NCBI GenBank assembly: GCA_964430475.1
Contig: CAYSEQ010000002.1
Coordinates: 84,626-148,625 of the forward strand
Direction of reading: 5' to 3'
DNA from: CAYSEQ01 sp964430475
Lineage (GTDB): Bacteria; Patescibacteriota; Microgenomatia; UBA8517
Length of the DNA stretch: 64,000 nt
A program made the translations under genes and the position numbers. Positions 9,394 to 18,017 of the stretch are shown here, one piece after another; the stretch's first letter is position 1; each line of letters starts with the position of its first letter. Under the pieces are notes generated by a model. It was not told where the DNA came from and did no database searches. It saw only the letters and a program-made list of their open reading frames with translations.

Positions 9394-10125
9394 TTGATGA
9401 ACAAGAAAATTCTTCTTTCCTTAATAATCCCAGCATACAATGAGGAAAAAATTATTAAAGATACCTTATCTAAGGTTATAAAATTTCTTGCTAAGAAAAA
9501 TTATTCTTGGGAAGTTTTAGTAGTTGATGATGGAAGTACTGACAATACGGCCAAAATAGCTAAGGGTTTTTCTAAAAAAAAGGTAAGAGTTTTATCTTTT
9601 GTTAAAAATAAGGGTAAAGGAGCGGCGATAAGAGAAGGTGTTTTAGTCTCAAAAGGAGAATTTATAATTTTTATGGATGCTGATTTGTCAGTTCCCTTAA
9701 CAAATATTGATAAATTTTTGGATGAATTCAAGAAAGAAGAAATAGTAATAGCTTCCCGCCGTGCTGAGGGTGCGAAAATAGTAGTCCATCAGCCTTGGTT
9801 ACGAGAGAATTTGGGCAGGATACATACCTTTCTTTCGAGAGTTGTGACCGGAGTGAATATCTCAGATTTTACATGTGGTTTTAAGGGATTTACCAGGAAT
9901 GCAGCACTCAAAATATTTACAAAAGCCATCATCGACCGCTGGGCTTATGATGACGAGATAATGTTTTTGGCAAAGAAATTTGGGTTTAGGATCAAGGAAG
10001 TTCCGGTAGAGTGGGAGAATAGGAAAGATACGCGTGTAAAATTTAAGGATGTCGTTTTTGGGACACCCAAGGATTTATTGATGATAAAGTTAAATGATCT
10101 TTTGGGAATATATGCGAATAATTGA
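9394..10125 (+). CDS. GT2 family glycosyltransferase, ALG5-like (polyprenyl-phosphate sugar synthase)
   Basis: This 243-aa soluble enzyme has LIIPAYNEEKII at about residues 9-20, VVDDGSTDNT near 45-54, and DADLSVP near 88 (DXD). DFTCGFKGF near 160 and RIKEVPVEWEN near 205 are typical of the dolichyl-phosphate glucose synthase branch. Family knowledge says it moves a sugar from a nucleotide donor onto polyprenyl phosphate at the inner membrane face. Its 3' end overlaps the start of the PTPS-related membrane protein at 10112, so it is the head of a coupled run of four genes. Confidence 0.86.
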   Translation: MMNKKILLSLIIPAYNEEKIIKDTLSKVIKFLAKKNYSWEVLVVDDGSTDNTAKIAKGFSKKKVRVLSFVKNKGKGAAIREGVLVSKGEFIIFMDADLSVPLTNIDKFLDEFKKEEIVIASRRAEGAKIVVHQPWLRENLGRIHTFLSRVVTGVNISDFTCGFKGFTRNAALKIFTKAIIDRWAYDDEIMFLAKKFGFRIKEVPVEWENRKDTRVKFKDVVFGTPKDLLMIKLNDLLGIYANN

Positions 10126-11803
10126 GAATAAAGAAAAAATTGGCTTTCTTGTGATACTACTTTTCTTGGTTTTTATTTCCTTAAAACCCCTAACAAAACC
10201 AGGATTTTTTCCAATACATGACGATGTGCAGGTAATGCGACTTTTAGGAATTGATAAATGTCTGAAAGATGGACAGTTTCCTTGTAGATGGGTTCCCGAT
10301 ATGGGATACGGATACGGTTATCCTCAGTTTAATTATTATTCACCATTACCTTATTACATCATGGAAATTTTTCATCTAATAGGTTTTGGATTTTTGGATA
10401 GCATCAAAATCGGATTTGCCTTAGGCTCCCTCATTGGTATTTTGGGTATGTATTTGTTAGCTAACTCTTTGTGGGGAGGTTATTCCGGAATTTTAGCCTC
10501 TCTTCTTTATGCTTATTTACCATATAAGGCTGTCAATATCTATGTTCGAGGTTCCTTGGCTGAGCTTTGGGGTTTAGCTTTTTTCCCCCTCGTACTTTGG
10601 AGTGCTAAAAAGTTAATTGAATCAAGACAAAAGATATATATCTTATCATTTGCAATTTTCCTCTTTTTTCTTTTTACTTCTCACAATATTAGCGCATTTA
10701 TTTTTCTCCCGGTAGTTTTTTTATGGATTTTTTTTCTTTTTTTTCGTTTAAGAGGTAGCAAGATTGAGAATTTAAAAATTATTGGAATTAGGTTATTATT
10801 GGGATTCTTGTGGGCAGTGGGTTTGTCAGCCTTCTTTATCTTTCCATCATGGTTTGAGAAAGACCTTGTGCATTTAGAGACAATACGAAGTGGGTACTTT
10901 AGTTTTTTCAACCACTTTGTTGGGATAAAACAACTCCTGTTTTCGAATTATTGGGGCTATGGTGTTTCAGAACCTGGCCAATATGATGAAATATTGCTTT
11001 CAGTCGGATTTTGGTACTGGTTTCTGCCTTTAATTCCTTTATTTTTTTTCCTTATTAAAAAAAGAGCGGGGTTTATTGAGATTGTTTTTTTTATCCTTTT
11101 AGGCTGGGCTTTTCTTTTTATGGTTCATCCACGCTCAGCAATTTTATGGGAAAAGATATCTTATCTTTCTTTTGTCCAATTTCCCTGGAGATTTTTAGGA
11201 CCCGCAGGATTTTGCTTTTCATTATCAGCCGCAGCATGTGGTAGTTGGTTTAAGGAGGGGAAGAAATTTTTTATGGTAATGTTTTTACCAATTTCAATAT
11301 TAATTTTAATCTTCTATTCAAGCTTTTTTAGACCGAGGGAAATTCTTAATATTTCCGACAAGGAGAAGTTTTCTGGTGATGAGTGGTTAAAACAACAAAC
11401 AATAAGCATATACGACTATCTACCAATTTATGTTGAAAAAGTTCCAGACACTCCGGCAAGTAGTGAACCTTTGGTGTTAAAGGGAAGTGTTGAAATTCTT
11501 AAAGTGGATAAGGGAAGCAATTGGATAAGGTGGAACCTTATGGTAAGAAGTGATAGCTCAAAAGTGCTATTGCCTATGTATTATTTTCCAGATTTTACGG
11601 TAAAGTTGGATTCTGACGAATGGAACTTTAGTAGACCGAATGAGAATGGACTTGTAAGTGTTGAGATTCCTTTTGGTAAGCATGAGCTTATGGTTAAAAT
11701 AGACGATACAAAAATTCGGAGATTTTCAAATCTTTTAAGCTTTGGAGCCGTGATGATGATTCCCATTTTTTTAAGGAAGTTGAAAAAAACCTATGAAACT
11801 TAA
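10112..11803 (+). CDS. PTPS-related polytopic membrane protein (putative GT-C), copy 1 of 3
   Basis: This protein of about 563 aa has many helices. After helix 1 comes HDDVQVMR, then a Cys-Gly-Arg-Trp region, FPCRWVPDMGYGYGYP, then FNYYSPLPYY. This is the signature of the '6-pyruvoyl-tetrahydropterin synthase related' membrane family (PF10131-like), which is misnamed and probably consists of GT-C-type glycosyltransferases. Mid-protein SHNIS and FVQFPWRFLG and a C-terminal beta domain (YYFPDFTV, IPFGKH) are shared with the next two genes. I use ATG 10112, which reduces the overlap with the GT2 gene; ATG 10094 is possible. Biochemical role is unknown. Confidence 0.78.
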   Translation: MRIIENKEKIGFLVILLFLVFISLKPLTKPGFFPIHDDVQVMRLLGIDKCLKDGQFPCRWVPDMGYGYGYPQFNYYSPLPYYIMEIFHLIGFGFLDSIKIGFALGSLIGILGMYLLANSLWGGYSGILASLLYAYLPYKAVNIYVRGSLAELWGLAFFPLVLWSAKKLIESRQKIYILSFAIFLFFLFTSHNISAFIFLPVVFLWIFFLFFRLRGSKIENLKIIGIRLLLGFLWAVGLSAFFIFPSWFEKDLVHLETIRSGYFSFFNHFVGIKQLLFSNYWGYGVSEPGQYDEILLSVGFWYWFLPLIPLFFFLIKKRAGFIEIVFFILLGWAFLFMVHPRSAILWEKISYLSFVQFPWRFLGPAGFCFSLSAAACGSWFKEGKKFFMVMFLPISILILIFYSSFFRPREILNISDKEKFSGDEWLKQQTISIYDYLPIYVEKVPDTPASSEPLVLKGSVEILKVDKGSNWIRWNLMVRSDSSKVLLPMYYFPDFTVKLDSDEWNFSRPNENGLVSVEIPFGKHELMVKIDDTKIRRFSNLLSFGAVMMIPIFLRKLKKTYET

Positions 11804-13469
11804 GGAATTTTTATTGATCTTAATCGCAAGTATACCGGCTGGATGGTATTTATTCGGACCGGGTTATTACAACATGCATGATGACCTTCAGGTTATGAGG
11901 ATATTTGAAATGGAGAAGTGTTTGAGAGATGGGCAGATCCCTTGCAGATGGTCGCCTGATATGGCTTATGGATATGGGCAGGCGATGTTTAATTTTTATA
12001 GCGCTTTTCCTTATTATTTTGGCGTTTTAATTAGGATATTAACTTTTCTTTCTATCATCGCTACGGTCAAATTTACCTTTTTCCTTTCAATTCTATTTTC
12101 CGGCCTTGGGATGTATCTTCTTGCAAGGGAGTTTTGGGGTCGTCTGGGTGGTTTTGTTTCCTCGGTTTTGTATATTTATGCGCCATATCATGCTTTAGAT
12201 GTCTTTGTCAGGGGTGCGCTAGCTGAGAGTTGGGCGATAGCAATTCTGCCGTGGTTGTGGCTTTCTATATACAAACTAGTTAGAAACCCGAACTTTTTGA
12301 ATGGGTGTTTTTTGGCATTGAATTTATTTCTTCTTCTTACGACACATAATGTTTCTACCTTAATTTACTTTCTTCCTTCATTAGGATGGGGCCTTTTTTG
12401 GTTATTGCGAGAAAGAAAATTAAAAAGTTTTCTTTATGTTGGATTTTATGGAATTTTAGGTTTGGGCTTATCCGCGTTTTTTATTATACCTGCAATTTAT
12501 GAGACAAGGTTTGTGCAAATTGATAACCTTAAAAAGGATTATTCTGATTATCACGCCCATTTTGTCTCACTTAATCAGCTCTTTTTTGAAAGAAAGTGGG
12601 GTGACGGCCCATCAATTTGGGGACCTGAAGACGACATTTCTTTTCAAATTGGCTGGCCACACTGGTGGATTGTAGCACCCGCCTTTATTTTTTCCATATG
12701 GTTTTTTTTAAGAAAAAAAAGATTTTTAGAACCCCTTTTGATTTTTTCGCTTATTTTTCTTTTCCTTTTGACTAGTTTTCTTACACACCCAAGATCTGTG
12801 TTTATTTGGGAGAAAGTCCCTTTAATGGCATTTGTTCAATTCCCTTGGCGTTTTTTGGCTCTTGTCATTTTTTCACTTTCTTTTTTGGGAGGCTTTCTTG
12901 TTTGGATTAAGTATAGAGGAAGAACTCTAGTTGCGCTTATATTGGTAATTCTTACCTTTCTTTTGAATATTTCTTATTTTAAACCCATACATTTCTCGCG
13001 CTTGGTGAAAGATGAGGATAAACTGACAGGTCTTGCTTTTGAACTCCAGCAAAAAGCCGCGATTGTTGATTATCTTCCGAAAACTGCGGAAGTAGTACCA
13101 CCTGCACCCGCACCGGAAAGTCCCAATATCATTGAAGGCGATGGTCATGTTTGGGGTTTTTCAAAAGGTTCTAATCGTTTCAGTTTTGAGATAGAAATGT
13201 ATAACGAAGGTGAGGTGGTTGTTCCAGTTATGTACTTTCCTGGTTGGATTGTAATTCTAGATTCAAATGAAGTTCCTTTAGAAATTCACGGTGCACATGG
13301 AGTAATCAAAGTCAAGGTTCCTCTGGGGAAGCATAGCGTTAGAGGTCGTTTTACCAACACGCCAATAAGAAGTTATGCCAATGGAATTTCTCTTTTTTCT
13401 GCCGTGTTTCTATTTTCTCTAAGCCTTTTGAAATTAAGGGAAAGGAGTAAACTTTATAAAGATGATTGA
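11793..13469 (+). CDS. PTPS-related polytopic membrane protein (putative GT-C), copy 2 of 3
   Basis: This 558-aa tandem paralogue of the gene at 10112 has the same order of landmarks: HDDLQVMRIFEMEKC, IPCRWSPDMAYGYG, TTHNVS, FVQFPWRFL, and the C-terminal YFPGWIV and VPLGKHSV. The paired Asp residues in the first outer loop are in the GT-C catalytic position. The C-terminal beta domain resembles that of YfhO proteins and probably sits outside the membrane. The gene overlaps its upstream neighbour by 11 bp and its downstream neighbour by 8 bp, so translation is coupled. Confidence 0.78.
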   Translation: MKLKEFLLILIASIPAGWYLFGPGYYNMHDDLQVMRIFEMEKCLRDGQIPCRWSPDMAYGYGQAMFNFYSAFPYYFGVLIRILTFLSIIATVKFTFFLSILFSGLGMYLLAREFWGRLGGFVSSVLYIYAPYHALDVFVRGALAESWAIAILPWLWLSIYKLVRNPNFLNGCFLALNLFLLLTTHNVSTLIYFLPSLGWGLFWLLRERKLKSFLYVGFYGILGLGLSAFFIIPAIYETRFVQIDNLKKDYSDYHAHFVSLNQLFFERKWGDGPSIWGPEDDISFQIGWPHWWIVAPAFIFSIWFFLRKKRFLEPLLIFSLIFLFLLTSFLTHPRSVFIWEKVPLMAFVQFPWRFLALVIFSLSFLGGFLVWIKYRGRTLVALILVILTFLLNISYFKPIHFSRLVKDEDKLTGLAFELQQKAAIVDYLPKTAEVVPPAPAPESPNIIEGDGHVWGFSKGSNRFSFEIEMYNEGEVVVPVMYFPGWIVILDSNEVPLEIHGAHGVIKVKVPLGKHSVRGRFTNTPIRSYANGISLFSAVFLFSLSLLKLRERSKLYKDD

Positions 13470-15156
13470 CCTTAAAAGACATAAGTTCTTTATTTCTATT
13501 TTCCTTCTTTCAATTCCGGCAATCTACTTTTTAATCCTTCCGGGCTTCTACGAGTCTTCTGACCTTCACCACTTAGCAGATATTTATGAGATGTTCCGAG
13601 CAACTTCATCTGGTCAAATACCGCCTCGCTGGGGTCCTGACTTTAGCTTTGGATATGGATATCCTCTTTTTAATTTTTATTATGTTTTACCTTTTTATTT
13701 AGGAGCTTTGTTTTTTGCCGTTTTAAAAAGTTTACAATTTAGTTTCGAGTTAATTTTTATAGTCAGTGTTCTTCTTTCGGTTTTCGGCATGTATCTTTTT
13801 TTAAGGGAATTTTTTAATACATGGGCAGCGATGGCAGGATCAATACTTTTCCTTTATACCCCATATAGGGCTGTCCAGATTTATGTAAGGGGGGCGATGG
13901 GGGAAGCGTTAGCTTTGTCTTTTCTCCCCTTTGTTTTCTGGGCCACTTTTAGACTATTAAAAAAATTTCATTGGAATTTTGTAGTTATATTAGCCTGTAT
14001 TTTGGCACTTTTAATTCTTTCCCACAATTATTTTTGGGCCCTAACCCTTCCTTTTTTGATCTTTTTTGTATTTATTTTTATGAATAAAAAAGATGTCAAA
14101 GTTAGCCTTATTTCTTTTGCTATAAGCCTATTTTTGGGCCTTGGTTTGACTTCATATTGGTGGTTACCTGCTATAATTGAACAAAGACTTCTTTCTTCTA
14201 AAACACCATTTCCCTTGTATGATCATTTTCCTTTTCTTAGGCAATTAATTTTGCCTTCTTGGGGATATGGTGCCTCAGTTTGGGGTCCTCAAGATGGCCT
14301 TTCTTTTCAGGTTGGTGTTATGAATTGGTTGGTATTTTTGCTTTTTTGTGTTTTATTCCTAGTGAAAATGTCAAAAAAAGAAAACAAACACATAGCATTA
14401 TTTATCTTTTCTTTATCGGGATTTATTTTAAGTATCTTTTTTATGAACATTCGCTCTTATCCAATCTGGAGGCTAATTCCCTTTCATGATTTTGTCCAAT
14501 TTCCTTGGAGACTTCTTTCTTTCACTACATTTTTTACGAGTGTTATGGCGGCAATCTTGGTTGAGAGTTTTAAAAGCGCCTGGAAATTAGCTTGCGTGAT
14601 TATTATTTTCGGGAGTATATCTTTGACCTTGAATTATTTCAGGCCCAGTCAAATTTTTTATAAAGGAGACGATGAGTATTTAGCAAGACTTTTCGCAAAC
14701 AGGAGTCTGGGTGGAGAAAAAAAGGAGGTTTCGCAGGAATACTTGAACTGGAGTGAAGATTATCTTTTATTGCCTCATTGGGTTGGTGAAAGGCCGAAAG
14801 GTTTACCCTCTGCAAAGATTGAATCTAAAAAAGCAAGTATTGAAAGTATTCAGGAGATTTCAGCGGTAAAGTATAAGGTAGAAATTTTTTCCCAGGAAGA
14901 CACAATTTTGACTTTTAACAATTATTACTTTCCTGGTTGGTTTGCGATGTTAGATGGTAAAAACAAAGAGATAAAGATCGGGAGACCCTATGGTCAAATT
15001 GAAGTGAATGTTCCTCCGGGGAGACATTCAATAGTATTTTATTGGGCTGAAACTAATTTAAGGAGATTTGCAGATTTGGTAAGTTTTCTTTCCTTTTTCT
15101 TCCTTTTGATGGTTTTAAAAACAAAAGGCAAGTGTTTGAAGCTTTTGATTAAATGA
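13462..15156 (+). CDS. PTPS-related polytopic membrane protein (putative GT-C), copy 3 of 3
   Basis: This 564-aa protein is the most diverged of the three tandem copies. The first loop reads SSDLHHLADIYEM in place of HDD..VMR, and the CRW motif becomes IPPRWGPDFSFGYGYP, so the Cys shared by copies 1 and 2 is gone. LSHNYFW, FVQFPWRLLS and the C-terminal YYFPGWFAML and VPPGRHSI are kept. It overlaps the next gene by 4 bp (ATGA). The loss of one loop acid suggests changed specificity or acceptor, although Asp and His residues remain in the loop. Confidence 0.75.
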   Translation: MIDLKRHKFFISIFLLSIPAIYFLILPGFYESSDLHHLADIYEMFRATSSGQIPPRWGPDFSFGYGYPLFNFYYVLPFYLGALFFAVLKSLQFSFELIFIVSVLLSVFGMYLFLREFFNTWAAMAGSILFLYTPYRAVQIYVRGAMGEALALSFLPFVFWATFRLLKKFHWNFVVILACILALLILSHNYFWALTLPFLIFFVFIFMNKKDVKVSLISFAISLFLGLGLTSYWWLPAIIEQRLLSSKTPFPLYDHFPFLRQLILPSWGYGASVWGPQDGLSFQVGVMNWLVFLLFCVLFLVKMSKKENKHIALFIFSLSGFILSIFFMNIRSYPIWRLIPFHDFVQFPWRLLSFTTFFTSVMAAILVESFKSAWKLACVIIIFGSISLTLNYFRPSQIFYKGDDEYLARLFANRSLGGEKKEVSQEYLNWSEDYLLLPHWVGERPKGLPSAKIESKKASIESIQEISAVKYKVEIFSQEDTILTFNNYYFPGWFAMLDGKNKEIKIGRPYGQIEVNVPPGRHSIVFYWAETNLRRFADLVSFLSFFFLLMVLKTKGKCLKLLIK

Positions 15157-16508
15157 ATCTGGTAAAAATTTACAAAAAGCGATTTTTATTTTTTTTAGTC
15201 ATTCTAATTGGTTTTTTGTTAAGGATATATCTAACCCGATTCGGTAATTTTGGAGATGTAAATGCTTTTGCAGAATGGGGAAAAAGATTTTGGGAATTAA
15301 ATCCAAAAGATTTTTATTTTGACAAAAATTGGTATTATACATTTCCAACTTACCCACCCATTTCAATGTTTATGCTCGGGTTTCTATATTGGGTTTATGA
15401 CAAGCGTTATATTTTGGCGGAAATACACAATGCGACAAAACTTGTTCCCTCAGCCTTTATTTTGTATTTCAATACACCTGTACCCAAAGACCCATTTTTA
15501 AATACCTTTGGTTATTATCTTCTTCTGAAACTGCCCGCAATAATTGCTGATATTTTTTTATCTATCCTTATTTACAATATAGTTTTAACTTTAACAAGAA
15601 ATAAAAAAAAGGCAATCTTCTCTTTTTTATTTTATATTCTTAGCCCAGTGAGTCTTTTTATATCTGGCGTTTGGGGACAAACAGAAAGTTTAGTCTCTCT
15701 TTTTGGTTTGGTATCCTTTTTATTATTACTTAATAGGAGGTTTTCAATTTCACTTCTATCGATGTTTTTAAGCTTGTATTTGAAACCGACCTGGGTAGTA
15801 TTTTTGCCTCTTTACCTTGCAATAATTTTTTACAACCGGCGAGAACTAACAAAGATTTTTATTGGAATTTTAATTTGCCTTGGGATGTTTTTTATTTCTA
15901 CCTTTCCTTTTTCAGGGAAGGACATTTGGGGTTTTTCAAAAAAGGTGGTTTACGAAAACTTTAGTCCAGAAGCAAAGGGTGATACCAAGACTTCAACCTC
16001 ACTTTTTAATTTCTATTCAATTTTTCTTCCCATAGATAAAGTGCTTTCTTCAGATAAAATCTTTAAGACGATATCGTTTAACGATCTGAGTCTTATTTTT
16101 TATGTTCTTATCAACCTGATTGCTCTTAATATTCTTAGGAAAGAAAAAGAAATTTCACTAGCTACCCTTGTAAAACTTATCTTCATCGTGGGTTTTGGGA
16201 CTCCGTTGTTTTTAGTTGGTATGCTTGAAAGGTATCTTTTTATTGGATTTCTACCGATGATTATTCTTGGATTTATGACCCCAAAGACATTAAAATATGT
16301 GGCAGTAATAAACACCATTTTCTTCTTGAACTTAATTTGGTCTTATTTTCGAAGAAGTTCCTCAGAAGTTGATTTATTGTTTACAGGTAATAATTTTTTG
16401 TTAATTAGACTTTTTTCTTTGATAAATACGCTCTTTTATCTTTTTTGGCTTAAAAAGATATTTCTAGAAAAGAAGTCTTGGCGACTAACTTTTAAAACAC
16501 TAATTTGA
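15153..16508 (+). CDS. GT-C membrane glycosyltransferase, WGQ-motif type
   Basis: This 451-aa polytopic protein has FGDVNAFAEWGKRFW in the first outer loop (Asp plus downstream Trp), then YPPISMFMLG, and the mid-protein SGVWGQTESL. 'YPP' plus 'WGQ-x-[DE]' is typical of GT87/PIG-M-like and ALG6-like polyprenyl-phosphate-dependent mannosyltransferases. Two more members, at 31951 and 33271, have WGQYD and MGQID at the same place. It overlaps the PTPS-related gene by 4 bp and is followed 9 nt later by a flippase gene, consistent with one glycan-assembly operon. Confidence 0.76.
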   Translation: MNLVKIYKKRFLFFLVILIGFLLRIYLTRFGNFGDVNAFAEWGKRFWELNPKDFYFDKNWYYTFPTYPPISMFMLGFLYWVYDKRYILAEIHNATKLVPSAFILYFNTPVPKDPFLNTFGYYLLLKLPAIIADIFLSILIYNIVLTLTRNKKKAIFSFLFYILSPVSLFISGVWGQTESLVSLFGLVSFLLLLNRRFSISLLSMFLSLYLKPTWVVFLPLYLAIIFYNRRELTKIFIGILICLGMFFISTFPFSGKDIWGFSKKVVYENFSPEAKGDTKTSTSLFNFYSIFLPIDKVLSSDKIFKTISFNDLSLIFYVLINLIALNILRKEKEISLATLVKLIFIVGFGTPLFLVGMLERYLFIGFLPMIILGFMTPKTLKYVAVINTIFFLNLIWSYFRRSSSEVDLLFTGNNFLLIRLFSLINTLFYLFWLKKIFLEKKSWRLTFKTLI

Positions 16509-16517
16509 TTAACGACT

Positions 16518-18011
16518 ATGGCGAATATAAATTTTAATGACCACTTGGATTCTACTAACGAGATGACTTTAGAAATGGTAAAAATGCGTGCTCTAAAAGG
16601 TGTTTTAGTCTTAACAGGACGAACTTTCTTTTTAAATGCACTTTCATTTTTCGCAACACTATTGCTGACTATATTTCTTGAACCGAAAGACTTTGGGATT
16701 TTCTGGATAGTCTCAGCGGTTGTAAATTTTTTGGCTTATTTTTCAGATATAGGTCTTGCAGCTGCCTTGATTCAAAAAAGGAAAAGGGTTACTTATGAGG
16801 AGTTAAAGACTACTTTTACAATACAAGAAGGGTTGGTTCTTTCCCTTTCTTTAGGAGTTCTTGTTATAACCCCCTTTTTGCAGGAGCATTATCATTTGTC
16901 TAAAGAAGGAACGATGCTTCTTTGGGCACTTCTTTTTTCGTTTGTCTTATCATCGCTAAAGACCATTCCATCCGTACTTTTAGAAAGAGAGCTTAAATTT
17001 ACGACGCTTGTAATTCCTCAAATTTTGGAAAATTTAAGCTACAATATCACCTCGGTTATTTTAGCTTGGAAGGGCTTCGGTATTAGTAGTTTTACATATG
17101 CGGTAGTTATACGCGGTGTAGTGGGATTAGCCTCAATGTATATCCTTAAGCCCTGGAGACCTGGGATTTCTTTGAATAGAAGTGCTTTAAAAAGACTTTT
17201 AAGTTTTGGCTTGCCTTATCAAGCCAACACCTTACTTGCGGTTATAAAAGATGATGGTATGACATTGGTGCTGGGTTCGATTCTAGGTGCCAATGGCGTA
17301 GGTCTTTTGGGATGGGCCCAAAAATGGGCCTATATGCCCTTAAGGCTTTTTATGGATCATGTCTTAAAAGTCACCTTTCCAGCTTTTAGTAGAATTCAAG
17401 CTAAGAAAAAAGAATTAAGTTCAGCAGTTTCCCTATCCATCTTTTTTATTTGCTTTCTTGTATTTCCGACAACAGCAGGTCTTTTAGTGGTTGCACCTAC
17501 TCTTATTGAGATTGTACCGCGTTATGAGAAGTGGAGGCCGGCTTTACTAGTCCTTAGTCTGGTGAGTGTCAACACATTTTTTGCTGCCTTTACCACACAA
17601 CTTACCAATTTACTCAACGCTATCGGCAAAATTAGATTGACATTTAAGTTAATGTTGATGTGGACAATTTTAACCTGGATCCTGGTTCCAACATTAGGAA
17701 AATTTTATAACCTCAACGGAGCAGCACTTGGCTATGCAATTGTTGGATTAAGTTCAGTGGTTGCGTTTTATGTATCTTACAGAATCCTAAAATTTGATTT
17801 CTTGAAAAGTGTGGGTATTCCAGGAGTTGCAACCTTCATAATGGTGTTGGTTTTAATAGGAATTAAAACTTTTCTCAAACCTAACTTTTTATCGGTAGTG
17901 ATTATTTCAATTTCAGGCTTAATTATTTATCTTGGGGTTATGTATATTTTAGCTGGAAGTTTTTTTGTCAAAAACCTTAAGAAAGGATTGGATACCATTT
18001 TTCGTAAATGA
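16518..18011 (+). CDS. Polysaccharide/lipid-oligosaccharide flippase (Wzx/WzxC-like, MATE superfamily)
   Basis: This 497-aa, almost entirely hydrophobic protein has about 12-14 predicted helices. The N-terminal pattern GRTFFLNALSFF followed by FLEPKDFGIFWIV and FSDIGLAAALIQ is the classic opening of the WzxC/Polysacc_synt_3 branch. Such proteins move undecaprenyl- or polyprenyl-linked oligosaccharides across the cytoplasmic membrane. It lies between two GT-C genes in the same orientation, so the oligosaccharide made here may be exported by it and then decorated outside. A second, unlike flippase is at 53361. The substrate is unknown. Confidence 0.85.
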   Translation: MANINFNDHLDSTNEMTLEMVKMRALKGVLVLTGRTFFLNALSFFATLLLTIFLEPKDFGIFWIVSAVVNFLAYFSDIGLAAALIQKRKRVTYEELKTTFTIQEGLVLSLSLGVLVITPFLQEHYHLSKEGTMLLWALLFSFVLSSLKTIPSVLLERELKFTTLVIPQILENLSYNITSVILAWKGFGISSFTYAVVIRGVVGLASMYILKPWRPGISLNRSALKRLLSFGLPYQANTLLAVIKDDGMTLVLGSILGANGVGLLGWAQKWAYMPLRLFMDHVLKVTFPAFSRIQAKKKELSSAVSLSIFFICFLVFPTTAGLLVVAPTLIEIVPRYEKWRPALLVLSLVSVNTFFAAFTTQLTNLLNAIGKIRLTFKLMLMWTILTWILVPTLGKFYNLNGAALGYAIVGLSSVVAFYVSYRILKFDFLKSVGIPGVATFIMVLVLIGIKTFLKPNFLSVVIISISGLIIYLGVMYILAGSFFVKNLKKGLDTIFRK

Positions 18012-18017
18012 TTCAGA

